Source: Streptomyces sp. ISL-96
GTDB lineage: Bacteria; Actinomycetota; Actinomycetes; Streptomycetales; Streptomycetaceae
Assembly (NCBI RefSeq): GCF_018614035.1
Contig: NZ_JAGGPA010000006.1
Span: forward strand, 124,001 to 188,000
DNA: 64,000 bases
Reading direction: 5' to 3'
The notes beneath the pieces were generated by a model. The model was not told the origin of the DNA. It saw only the letters and a program-made list of their open reading frames with translations, and made no database searches. How positions within the stretch are numbered: the stretch's first letter is position 1; each line of letters begins with the position of its first letter. A program made the position numbers and the translations under genes. Of the stretch, positions 1 through 8,342 are shown piece after piece.

Positions 1-115
1 GGACGAGCGAGGCGTAAGCCTCCCGCTGATCTGCGGATCTCCGCGTGAGCCCCAACAGCGACATACCCCGGCAGGTACCTGGGGCCCGTCATGTGCCACC
101 TATAGTCGTTCGCTT

Positions 116-403
116 CTATGCGGCCAGGCTGTGGCGCTCGGTTCCGCCATCGGTCTGGTCTCCGTCATCCCGATGGCGGTCCAGCCCCAGCAGCTTCAGC
201 AGGTCGGCCGTCACCACTCGGTAGGCGTTCCCCAGCCGCAGAACCTTGACCGGGTACTGCCCCTGCTTGGCGAGTCCGTAGCCGGTGGATCGGCCGATCA
301 TCAGCGCCCGGTTCGAGGTGTCGAGGTCAATCACGGCCGGGAGGGCAAGCAGCTCGTCGCCCGTCAGACCTCGTGCCTCACGGGACGAGTCAGATGCCGT
401 CAT
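116..403 (-). CDS. Excisionase-like small helix-turn-helix protein
   Basis: This 95-residue basic protein resembles the small AlpA/excisionase-type DNA-binding proteins carried by actinobacterial integrative elements. The middle (IGRSTGYGLAKQGQYPVKVLRLGN, read around residues 35-58) has the winged-helix pattern of a recognition helix followed by a beta hairpin. The ATG at 403 is chosen over the longer reading frame because an AGGAGGG ribosome-binding site lies 3-9 bases upstream of it. It is divergent from the XRE regulator and integrase, the usual layout of a directionality module. Its role in excision is inferred from size, fold pattern and neighbours. It could instead be a transcriptional regulator of the element. 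Confidence 0.7.
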   Translation of the reverse strand: MTASDSSREARGLTGDELLALPAVIDLDTSNRALMIGRSTGYGLAKQGQYPVKVLRLGNAYRVVTADLLKLLGLDRHRDDGDQTDGGTERHSLAA

Positions 404-458
404 GATGCCCTCCTGGGGATTTCTGGTGTCGCAGTGGCGCCATAGATGTATCACGGAG

Positions 459-488
459 TTGCAGCAGCGCCTTTTGGCTACCTAAAGT
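459..488 (+). promoter_or_regulatory. Candidate promoter for a leaderless regulator mRNA
   Basis: TTGCAG (459-464) and TAAAGT (483-488) are separated by 18 bases and match the TTGNNN / TANNNT pattern of Streptomyces vegetative promoters. The second box lies six bases before the ATG at 495, so transcription would start on or next to the start codon. No ribosome-binding site precedes that ATG, which agrees with a leaderless transcript. Confidence 0.5.
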
Positions 489-501
489 GTCACCATGACA
501 C
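487..501. promoter_or_regulatory. Palindromic operator over the regulator start codon
   Basis: GTGTCA-CCA-TGACAC is a perfect 6+3+6 inverted repeat whose right half begins inside the ATG (495-497) of the XRE regulator. It sits at the expected transcription start of a leaderless mRNA. This is a typical place for an autoregulatory repressor to block the promoter; binding by the XRE protein encoded just downstream is inferred. Confidence 0.55.
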
Positions 502-1154
502 CTGATCAATGGCCGACAGCGTTCACCGGTCGGATCGCCCAGCGCTTGCGGGACGCGCGCAAGGCCGCCAGCCTCACCATGGCCGAAGTCGCCCAGAGCT
601 GCGCCGACCGCGGCTTGCCGGAGTTCACCGAGCACTCCATGAAGAACCTGGAATCCGGCCGCAAGACGAGCATCACCGTCGCGGACTTCGTTGTCCTGGC
701 TGACGTCCTGGGCGTCCCGCCAGTGACCCTCCTCTTCCCCCTCGGCACCTCAGCCACGGTCGAGGTCCTCCCGGGTCGGGAGGTGTCCACCTGGGACGCC
801 GTCGCGTGGTTCACCGGCGAAACCCCCCTGGACGAGCCTGCCCCCGAAGGCACCGCCCGGGACGTCCTCGATGCCTTCCGCCACCACGGCGACCTGGTGG
901 CCGCCGCGACGTCCTCCTACGCCCTAGCCAGGGAGCGGCGACGAGCGGCGAGCACCACCCTGAATCGGACCCGCAGAGCCACGCTCCTGCAACGTGCCGA
1001 GGGCTACGAGGAGCACGCGTTCGAGGACTGCCAAGAACTGCGGGCGTTCCGAGGCCGGATGCGCGAGCGCTCCCTCATACCGCCGAACCTTCCCGACGAG
1101 CTTGCTTTCGTCGACCAGCCCGAAATACCCACCCACCCGGAGGACAACGAGTGA
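495..1154 (+). CDS. XRE-family helix-turn-helix regulator
   Basis: This 219-residue protein has an N-terminal XRE/Cro-type helix-turn-helix (about residues 12-75). That stretch includes the LTMAEVAQ helix, the recognition-helix stretch ending in MKNLESGRK, and the closing helix ADVLGVPP. The C-terminal half is helical and Arg/Glu-rich with no domain I recognise. Such proteins regularly precede integrases in Streptomyces integrative elements. Its stop codon overlaps the GTG of the integrase (GTGA), so the two are translationally coupled. A palindrome spanning its own start codon suggests autoregulation. No ribosome-binding site is visible, so a leaderless mRNA is likely. Confidence 0.85.
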   Translation: MTPDQWPTAFTGRIAQRLRDARKAASLTMAEVAQSCADRGLPEFTEHSMKNLESGRKTSITVADFVVLADVLGVPPVTLLFPLGTSATVEVLPGREVSTWDAVAWFTGETPLDEPAPEGTARDVLDAFRHHGDLVAAATSSYALARERRRAASTTLNRTRRATLLQRAEGYEEHAFEDCQELRAFRGRMRERSLIPPNLPDELAFVDQPEIPTHPEDNE

Positions 1155-2755
1155 AGAACGGCACCATCACCCGGCGGTGCCGGTGCACGGACCCGGAGAC
1201 CCGCAAGGACCTTGGCGCCTCGTGCCCCAAGCTCAAGTCGCGGCGGCACGGGGTCTGGAGCGTGTTCCAGGAGCTAGACCCGGCTCAGGACGGCCGCCGC
1301 CGACGGTTCCGTCGCGGCGGCTTCGAGTCCTCCACCAAGGCCCAGGAGGAGCTGGACAAGGTCCGCGCCCTCATGGCCATTCCCGAAGAGGACGACGCCT
1401 GGGGCAAAACGCAGATCAGCGACCTCATCGAGAGCTGCCTCAAGGAGAAGGACCCGCTCCCGGACTACGACGAGACCCGTCGCCGGTTCCAATCCGGGCA
1501 GACGCTCAACTCCAAGACCACCGTCGGCGAGTGGCTCGACACCTGGCTTGCCGGGCGTAAGCGCCTGCGCCGGGGAGGCGCGGCCCGCTACGAGTGTGAT
1601 ATCCGCGTTCACCTCAAGCCGCACCTCGGCCACCTACGGCTGGACAAGCTGCGCGTGCACCACATCAACACGATGTTCGACGCGATCAACGAGCGCAACA
1701 TCGAGATCCAGGAGCAGAACGCCCAGCGGCGGGTGGTGCGTGACGACCTCAAGGCAACGCCGAACAAGGGTGCCGAGAACCGGGCCCGCCGCAAGTGGCT
1801 GCAGGCCCAGCTCGATGCGATGCCGCCCTTCCGGCGGGTCACCGGCCTCAACACGCAGCCGCACATCCGCGACACCCTGCGGGCCGCGCTGAACGTCGCC
1901 ATCGCCCAACAGGTGATGCCGGCCTTCAACCCCGCGGCACACGTCGAGCTGCTGCCGGGCACCAAGCCGAAGGCCCTCATCTGGACCGACGAGCGGATTG
2001 CCCACAGGCGCGAGACCGGCGTCAAGCCTTCGCCGGTCATGGTCTGGACCCCCGAGCAGACCGGTCAGTTCCTCGACTACGTCGCCGAGGACCGCCTGTA
2101 CCCGTTCTGGCGGCTGATCGCCTTCCGTGGCACCCGGCGCGGCGAGTCGTGCGGGGTTCACTGGATAGACCATTCGGCCTCCGCGAAATCCCTCGCCATC
2201 GCCACCCAGCTCGTCCAGGACGGCTGGGAGATCCACGAAGGTGCGCCCAAGACCGACTCCGGTATTCGCCTGATCGCTCTCGACGACGAGACCGACCAGC
2301 TGCTGCTCGCTCACAAGGCTCGTCAGCAGCAGGAGCGGCTCGAGTGGGGTAACGGGTGGGTCGATACCGGCCGCATCTTCACCCAGGACGACGGCTCGAT
2401 CCTCCACCCGGGCAAGGTATCCGACCTCTTCGAGCGTCTCGTGGAGGCCGCCGGGCTCCCGCCCATCCGACTGCACGACCTTCGCCACGTCGCCGCCACG
2501 CTCATGCTCGCGGCCGGGGTCGACATCAAGGTCGTCTCCGAAACCCTCGGCCACTCGGACACTCGGGTCACCCGCGACATTTACCAGGCCGTCCTGGACG
2601 ACCTCGCCCGCGACGCCGCAGAGAAGGTCGTGCAGCTCGTGCCTCGGGCACGGAAGCCACTCACGGTGGTCAAGGACACCGAGACTGCCCCTGCCCGCCC
2701 AAGGATGACCCCTCCTCGGAAGGCCAAGGAGTCGGCCGAGGAACGCTCTGCCTGA
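1151..2755 (+). CDS. Tyrosine recombinase / phage-type integrase
   Basis: This 534-residue site-specific recombinase would integrate or excise its element at an attachment site. The frame is open further upstream, but GTG at 1151 overlaps the regulator stop (GTGA) and gives a normal integrase N-terminus with an AP2-like/Cys-containing arm-binding part. The SAM-like core-binding domain spans roughly residues 122-300 and is longer than usual, with an Arg/Lys-rich insert near 180-230. The catalytic set is visible: Arg329 (GTRRGE), Lys367 (PKTDSG), His442 and Arg445 (HDLRH), His468 (LGHSD) and the nucleophile Tyr478 (DIY). All are present, so the enzyme looks active. It is followed by a strong hairpin terminator. 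Confidence 0.95.
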   Translation: MKNGTITRRCRCTDPETRKDLGASCPKLKSRRHGVWSVFQELDPAQDGRRRRFRRGGFESSTKAQEELDKVRALMAIPEEDDAWGKTQISDLIESCLKEKDPLPDYDETRRRFQSGQTLNSKTTVGEWLDTWLAGRKRLRRGGAARYECDIRVHLKPHLGHLRLDKLRVHHINTMFDAINERNIEIQEQNAQRRVVRDDLKATPNKGAENRARRKWLQAQLDAMPPFRRVTGLNTQPHIRDTLRAALNVAIAQQVMPAFNPAAHVELLPGTKPKALIWTDERIAHRRETGVKPSPVMVWTPEQTGQFLDYVAEDRLYPFWRLIAFRGTRRGESCGVHWIDHSASAKSLAIATQLVQDGWEIHEGAPKTDSGIRLIALDDETDQLLLAHKARQQQERLEWGNGWVDTGRIFTQDDGSILHPGKVSDLFERLVEAAGLPPIRLHDLRHVAATLMLAAGVDIKVVSETLGHSDTRVTRDIYQAVLDDLARDAAEKVVQLVPRARKPLTVVKDTETAPARPRMTPPRKAKESAEERSA

Positions 2756-2770
2756 GTGAGCGATGGAGAG

Positions 2771-2803
2771 GAGCCCCGGTCAGCGGGAATCTGACCGGGG
2801 CTC
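2771..2803. terminator. Hairpin terminator after the integrase
   Basis: A perfect 13-bp stem GAGCCCCGGTCAG / CTGACCGGGGCTC with a 7-base loop lies 16 bases after the integrase stop. There is no T tract, as is common for Streptomyces terminators. The convergent RM/peptidase operon ends about 120 bases further on, so the hairpin could serve both directions. Confidence 0.8.
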
Positions 2804-2923
2804 CGGCATGTGTGCCACCCGTTGTCGGCGGCGGCGCAATCTTCACGTTGGGCCGCATGCCCGCCGATCAGAGCGGAGGTCACCCGACCGAGGCGTTCCG
2901 CATTCCTTGTTCAAGATCGCGAT

Positions 2924-3670
2924 TCACTGCAAAGTCGAGGTATGGGACAGCGTTACCTCACTGGGAAGCCACACGCCGGCCCCCCACTCTTCCAGCCGAT
3001 CCCGCCGAGATTCGTAGTCAGGAAGAGCTCGGGCCACCATCCGCCAGAAGTTCGGTGAGTGGTTCGGCTCATGCAGGTGGGCCAGCTCATGCACCAGCAC
3101 GTAGTCCACAAGTGCGGCGGGAAGCTGCATGACCGCCCAGTGGATGTTGAGCGCGCCCCGGTCCGAGCAGGATCCCCAGCGGTAACCGAGGGGGCGGACC
3201 AGTAGATCAGCGGACGGAGCTTCGAGGCAATCTGCCCATGGGCTAATACGCTGGGGAAGCCATTGCCTCCCCCGCTCCGCGTACCAGGCCACCAACACGT
3301 CGCTAGCTGAGTCCTCACAGTCCCGTCGCAACCTGAGCCTGCCTTCAACCAGGGCTACCGGGCGAGGAGCTTCGTCGACGGTCTTGAGCCGGTAGCTGCG
3401 CCCCAAGTAGTAGAAACCCTCGCCATCGAAAAACCGGCGGCACGGGCGCTGCTCTACATCCACCTCACGGTCGCGGACTTTGGTGTAGAGCCAGGGCAGA
3501 CGGGTGCGGATGAGACTTTCGAGGGCCTCGCGGTCCGCGCCTGGCGGCACGGTCGCGACGATCCGGGCATCACGTTCCACCGTGACCCGGACGCTCGTGC
3601 GTCCGGGTACTGGGTGGATGTCGATGACCAGACCGCCCACTTGCAGCGGTTCGGCCGCGGTGTCGTGCAT
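2924..3670 (-). CDS. YgjP-like (DUF45/WLM family) zinc metallopeptidase
   Basis: The 248-residue protein has the family signature YRWGSC around residues 163-168 and the zinc site HELAH (194-198), with a third ligand His204 in NHSPNFW. The length matches the YgjP family, whose E. coli member is encoded near restriction functions. It is the last gene of the hsdM-hsdS-hsdR operon and starts six bases after the hsdR stop. The same pairing with type I RM loci recurs in many bacteria, and the peptidase is often proposed to act on or regulate the restriction complex; that role is not shown here. Zinc ligands are intact, so it is probably catalytically competent. Confidence 0.88.
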   Translation of the reverse strand: MHDTAAEPLQVGGLVIDIHPVPGRTSVRVTVERDARIVATVPPGADREALESLIRTRLPWLYTKVRDREVDVEQRPCRRFFDGEGFYYLGRSYRLKTVDEAPRPVALVEGRLRLRRDCEDSASDVLVAWYAERGRQWLPQRISPWADCLEAPSADLLVRPLGYRWGSCSDRGALNIHWAVMQLPAALVDYVLVHELAHLHEPNHSPNFWRMVARALPDYESRRDRLEEWGAGVWLPSEVTLSHTSTLQ

Positions 3671-3676
3671 GAAGGG

Positions 3677-6600
3677 TTACAAGTCCTTCTTGTTGTGCTG
3701 GATGATCTCCCGCACCGCAGGCGCGAGACTGTCGACAGCGGGATGAGTGCGGTCGTTGACGGCGAGGAGCATCCAGATATCGCTCTGCAGATCGTGGAGC
3801 GCGGCCGTGTTGTAGAACAGGTCCTTGCGCGCGCTGTGCCGCACGGCAACAGCCCGCACTTCGCGCGTCAGCCCGATCAGGTCCAGCCGTGCCTCGTCGG
3901 TGATGACCCCGTCCGTGACGACGGTAGTCAGCTGCTGGTACACGGCCTGCTCGAGCTTGCTGAGACTGCGCACGTCCGCCGGCAAACCCGAATCACGCCC
4001 CTCGGCCACATCCTGCGTCTCCTGGGAGAGTGTCTCGAAGGCTTCTAGCTGCTGCGCCCAGTCCTCCGCGTACTTCTTGAGGATTTCCTCCAGGCGTTCA
4101 CGGAGCCTGTTGTAGGCGACGGGGTTCTCCTGAAAGTGGAGTTCGATGTGGTTACGCACGGCGTGCGCCATCATCGACGCCTTGGCGCGGGAACTCGGCA
4201 GCTGCTCGACCTTGGTGCGGAAATCGTCGGAGGTGAGCCGGGTGGGTTCTATTGCGCGTTCTACGCCAAGGGCCCTGACGTGCTCGTTGATCAGCTCGGC
4301 GACTCGCTCACCGTACGCGGCCGGGTCGAAGCCGTCCTCCTCCTCGCTGAACCGTTGCTTGGCCACCTGCGCGATGAACCCGAAGAGCTTGGCCGGCCGC
4401 TGATAGCGGCGGGTGGCTTCGCGTGGCAGGAGAAGGTCGAACGTGTTCAGGAAGGCCCGAAGGAGCTTGCGGTAGGTGATCCGCCGTTCCTCATCCTCCA
4501 GAGTGTCCACCAGCCGGTGCACGGCGGCAGTGTCGGCAGGGTCGATCAGTTCCCGGGTGAGGCCGAGATGGTGGCGGAGCGCGTCGTACTGGTGTTCAAG
4601 CTTGTTCTCCTCGACCTCGATTTTGACGGTACCGCCCTCGGCTTCATCGGAGGCGTAGGCGGCCATCGCTTCGAGGAGGGCTTTCGAGACGCCCGCGTAA
4701 TCGACGACGAAGCCGGCCTGCTTCTTCTCCCCGTAGGTGCGGTTCACACGGGCGACGGCTTGGAGGAGTTCAGCCTCACGCATCCGACGATCTAGGTACA
4801 TGACCTGTTCGATGGGGGCGTCAAAGCCGGTCAACAGCATGGTGCGGACGATGAGGATGGCCACCGGCTTGGAGGATTCCGCAGTGAGGTCGGCGGGGTT
4901 GGGGAAGGGGCTACGGAACGCCGTGATGGCGTTCTCCTGAGCGTTCCCGTCGGACCAGGATGCCCAAGCCGGGTCGTCCTCGGAATCGGGGGAGATCACC
5001 GGCACGAAGTCGATGGCCTTGAGCAGCGCGAGCTGCTTGTGGGCGGAAACGAGAAGTCGCTGCTTGGGGGTACGGTCCTCCGCCGGGATGTCCTGGGCCT
5101 TGACGAGAGTGCGGGCCGGAGACTTGGCGGCCTTCTCTACTTCGGCGACCAGTTCGTCGCGTGCGTCGCACAGGGCTTCCCGGTAACGCACCGCAATGCC
5201 ACGTGAATGGGCGACGACCTGGGCCTTGAAGCCCTCCTTCATGGCCCCTTCGACGTAGTGCCGCAGCATGTGGCGTGCCTTACGCCGGATCATGTCGTCG
5301 GCGTTGAGGACAGCCGAGGACTTGGCGTAGCGCTTCTGGAGTTCGTCGTACTGGTCATCGGTGAGTTCTTCGAACTCCTCCTGGAACGCCTCATCCAGAG
5401 TCTCGCCCTCATTGACCGCGCCCTTGGCGATGTGGCCTTCGTAGTAGATGGGCACGATGGCGCCATCGTCCTCGGCGTCCTTAAGGCGGTAGGTGTCGAT
5501 GAACTCACCGAAGGTCGTCGCGGTGAGCTTGCGGCGGTTCATGATGATCGGAGTGCCGGTGAAGCCGATACGGGCTGCGTTGGGCAGGGACTCCATGAGG
5601 TTCTGGTGGAGGGCAGAGCCGTGTGAGCGGTGTGCCTCGTCGACCATGATGAGGATGCCGTCCCGGTTGTTGATCAAGCCCCAGCCGGGAGTGCCTTCGT
5701 GGGCCAGGGAGTCAGCGGCGTTCTGCCGGGCCTTCTCCGCGTCCTGCTGTTTCTGGATCATGACGAAGACCAGGCCGGCGTTCTCCAGACCGAGGACCTT
5801 CGGCACTTCGGACGCGCGAGTGATGACGTCCGGCTTTTCGCCTGCAAGCTCGGCTGTTTCGGCGAGCTGCTTCTGGAGCTGCCTTCGGTCGGTGACGATA
5901 ACGATCTTGAAATGACCCAGGCCGGGAGTGGAACGGAGCTTGCGTACCAGGAACACCATGGTCAGCGACTTACCCGAGCCCTGGGTGTGCCAGACGATGC
6001 CACCGCGCTGGTCCTCCTTGCCGTGGACCTGCTTGGTCTCGCCCGTTAGCAACCGCTCCACCGCCTTATGGACGGCTCGATACTGCTGGTAGCGCGGACC
6101 AATCTTCACCCGGGCAGTTCGGCCTTCGGAGACCTCAACATCTTTGAAGACGACGAAGTTCCGCACGATGTCGAGCAAGCGGTGCGGGTGCAGCACTCCT
6201 GCTACGAGAACCTTTTGGGCGCCGGCGAAGGCGTCATGCTTGTGGAATGTCGTTTCTGCTACTCGCTTCGTGTCCAGGGGGTGCGAATCCCGCCAGACCA
6301 CGTAGTCCTGGGGACGAGAGGTGAACGTGCCCAGCAACGCGGTGTCCCCAGTTGTTGCGATCGTCAACTGCACCGTACGGAACAACTGTTCGCTGCCCTC
6401 GGGGGCAAACGAATCCCGCCTCTGATTGGCGTACCGGCGCAACTGCTGGATCGCCTTGTGTGCATCGCCCTGCCCGGCTTTGAGCTTCTTGCACTCGATA
6501 ATGACCAACGGGATGCCGTTGACGAACAACACAAGGTCGGCGATGAGTTTCCTGGGCTTGCCGTAGTCGTCCCGCGCACCAGGGATCGTCATCGGGAACT

Positions 6601-7033
6601 GGGAGACGACAAGGAAGTCATTGTTCTCCGGTGTCTCCCAGTCGATGAACCGCACCTTCTGCGCCCTCCCTCCATCCCAGCCGTCGATGCCAGGGACGGC
6701 GACGCCTTCGATCAGAGCTTGGGTTGATGCCTCATTAGCCGCTATGAGCCCGCCGCCGGGTGCCCCGCCCTTGCTGAGCTCGGAGATCGCGACGGCCGCG
6801 CGGGCGTCGTCCAGCCACGCCGCCCCGTTCGGCATCCGGTTCAGCCGGTCCAACTGGCGCCGGAGGATTCCGGTGAGCAGCGCACTGTCCGCCCCATGCC
6901 GGATATACGGATCTCCGCCTGGCGCTTGCAACTCCACGCCCTGATTCCCCACCGCATGCCGCCAACCCATGGTGCGGTGGGTGAGCTGAGCGATCAGTGG
7001 GGCTTCTACGTACTTGTACTCGGGGCCGGACAT
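3677..7033 (-). CDS. hsdR: Type I restriction endonuclease, R (translocase/nuclease) subunit
   Basis: The 1118-residue subunit provides ATP-driven DNA translocation and cleavage in the HsdR2M2S complex. The N-terminal nuclease domain shows the PD-(D/E)xK core: Asp166 in LIADLVLF, then Glu180-Cys-Lys182. The SF2 helicase motor follows, with Walker A GSGKS (about 352-356), DEAH (465-468) and motif III TGTP (492-495). A motif VI-like stretch ARVNRTYGEKK lies further on, and a helical C-terminus presumably binds HsdM. The start at 7033 has an AAGGAG site 11 bases upstream. It lies 73 bases after hsdS and 6 bases before the peptidase gene. All active-site motifs are intact. Confidence 0.97.
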   Translation of the reverse strand: MSGPEYKYVEAPLIAQLTHRTMGWRHAVGNQGVELQAPGGDPYIRHGADSALLTGILRRQLDRLNRMPNGAAWLDDARAAVAISELSKGGAPGGGLIAANEASTQALIEGVAVPGIDGWDGGRAQKVRFIDWETPENNDFLVVSQFPMTIPGARDDYGKPRKLIADLVLFVNGIPLVIIECKKLKAGQGDAHKAIQQLRRYANQRRDSFAPEGSEQLFRTVQLTIATTGDTALLGTFTSRPQDYVVWRDSHPLDTKRVAETTFHKHDAFAGAQKVLVAGVLHPHRLLDIVRNFVVFKDVEVSEGRTARVKIGPRYQQYRAVHKAVERLLTGETKQVHGKEDQRGGIVWHTQGSGKSLTMVFLVRKLRSTPGLGHFKIVIVTDRRQLQKQLAETAELAGEKPDVITRASEVPKVLGLENAGLVFVMIQKQQDAEKARQNAADSLAHEGTPGWGLINNRDGILIMVDEAHRSHGSALHQNLMESLPNAARIGFTGTPIIMNRRKLTATTFGEFIDTYRLKDAEDDGAIVPIYYEGHIAKGAVNEGETLDEAFQEEFEELTDDQYDELQKRYAKSSAVLNADDMIRRKARHMLRHYVEGAMKEGFKAQVVAHSRGIAVRYREALCDARDELVAEVEKAAKSPARTLVKAQDIPAEDRTPKQRLLVSAHKQLALLKAIDFVPVISPDSEDDPAWASWSDGNAQENAITAFRSPFPNPADLTAESSKPVAILIVRTMLLTGFDAPIEQVMYLDRRMREAELLQAVARVNRTYGEKKQAGFVVDYAGVSKALLEAMAAYASDEAEGGTVKIEVEENKLEHQYDALRHHLGLTRELIDPADTAAVHRLVDTLEDEERRITYRKLLRAFLNTFDLLLPREATRRYQRPAKLFGFIAQVAKQRFSEEEDGFDPAAYGERVAELINEHVRALGVERAIEPTRLTSDDFRTKVEQLPSSRAKASMMAHAVRNHIELHFQENPVAYNRLRERLEEILKKYAEDWAQQLEAFETLSQETQDVAEGRDSGLPADVRSLSKLEQAVYQQLTTVVTDGVITDEARLDLIGLTREVRAVAVRHSARKDLFYNTAALHDLQSDIWMLLAVNDRTHPAVDSLAPAVREIIQHNKKDL

Positions 7034-7106
7034 GGGGTGCGGTCTCCTTCAGTGAACGGGTACGTGGGGAGCAGCCGAGGGGGTGGAGGTGCGGCGCAGC
7101 TAAGGA

Positions 7107-8342
7107 CTACGCGGGAACCAAGACGCGAGCCTTGCCCATGAGAAGGTCATCCATCGTAGATTTCTTGAAGAGCTCAAGCTTCGCGATCAGGCGATCACCC
7201 TCAGATCGCTGCTGAAACAGATCGGCCACGATGCGCGTAATCTGCTCCTGCTCAGCAACCCCTGGCACAGGAATCAGGAACGCTTCCACATCCCTCTTCG
7301 TGACATTGGCATCCTTACGGGTACTCGCCCCGACCTTCCTCCAGCGAAAACGGCCGTGCTGGAGAGCGAGCAGAAGGAATTCAGGGAGGACTCTCGCGCC
7401 CTGCTTAATCTCCAGCGCAGAAAGCGCTTGGTTTACTGCCGCAGAACACCCGAGGATCGCTGTACGACCGATCTGCCCCCAGCCTCCATACATCGCGACA
7501 AGCACAGTTTGGGGCGGGTAGATGCGCATATTAGAACTCTGTAGCGCGGTGTCAGTAACGCTCTCCTGCGTGAACGAAAGAACCCCATCATTAAGGTCGA
7601 GCGTCTTTACCCACGGCGTTCCGGAAGGAGAAAAGTAGAGGTCCCCCTCCGAGCGCAATGGAGTGCTACCAGACCCGACTTCACACATTTCGGATACTGG
7701 CAAAAGATCCCAATCATAGGGGATTTCACCAATTTCGCTCCGCACTCGTCTGCGACCCGCGATCACACCATCCATGAATAGCTGATCCAGCACCCCAGCG
7801 TGGACCATCTCGCGTTTATGCAGAATGGCGCGTTGTGCGCGGATCTGCCCGTCGACCTCGTCGAGGATTTCGGCGATCCGCCGCTGCTCTGCCAGCGGCG
7901 GCAGGTTAACCTCAATCTTCTTGAAATCTCTGTACCGAACAGCCCCACGCCGGTCTACAGAAGCCTGGTCATGTACGCCATATTCAGCCAGCATCACGTC
8001 GCTCTTGAGAATTCGATACATGAAGGCTGTATCAATTTCCGGCGAACATGAGAAGACTGTGTAGATCGGGCTGACACAGCCAATCTCAACAATCCCCTGA
8101 AGACCGATAGAACCTTCCGTAAGGTGATTCGTGGCATACGCGAACCATCCTTTTCGAACCAGCTTGTAGTCCGAGATATCATCACTGTGGATCTGGCGGT
8201 TCTTGAAATACTCGTCCGACCGGACAAGGCCGTGATGCTTCGTAGACGAGAGAACTACCGCCTCGTTCGCGAGGCGACCTACCCGAATGCTCGACTCCTG
8301 AGTGACCTCTCCAAGAGCGATTCGCTTCCAGCCGTCACGCAT
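7107..8342 (-). CDS. hsdS: Type I restriction-modification specificity subunit
   Basis: This 411-residue DNA-recognition subunit has two target-recognition domains, each followed by a conserved helical spacer. The first spacer follows LPPLAEQRRIAEILDEVD near residues 150-167 and the second follows VPGVAEQEQITRIVADLF near 360-377. The gene is visibly A+T-richer than its neighbours (about half G+C near 7.9-8.0 kb), typical of HsdS genes that spread and recombine horizontally. It overlaps the hsdM stop by 8 bases (ATGCGTGA), giving tight coupling. The recognised sequence cannot be predicted from here, but two different recognition domains imply a bipartite asymmetric target. Confidence 0.95.
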   Translation of the reverse strand: MRDGWKRIALGEVTQESSIRVGRLANEAVVLSSTKHHGLVRSDEYFKNRQIHSDDISDYKLVRKGWFAYATNHLTEGSIGLQGIVEIGCVSPIYTVFSCSPEIDTAFMYRILKSDVMLAEYGVHDQASVDRRGAVRYRDFKKIEVNLPPLAEQRRIAEILDEVDGQIRAQRAILHKREMVHAGVLDQLFMDGVIAGRRRVRSEIGEIPYDWDLLPVSEMCEVGSGSTPLRSEGDLYFSPSGTPWVKTLDLNDGVLSFTQESVTDTALQSSNMRIYPPQTVLVAMYGGWGQIGRTAILGCSAAVNQALSALEIKQGARVLPEFLLLALQHGRFRWRKVGASTRKDANVTKRDVEAFLIPVPGVAEQEQITRIVADLFQQRSEGDRLIAKLELFKKSTMDDLLMGKARVLVPA

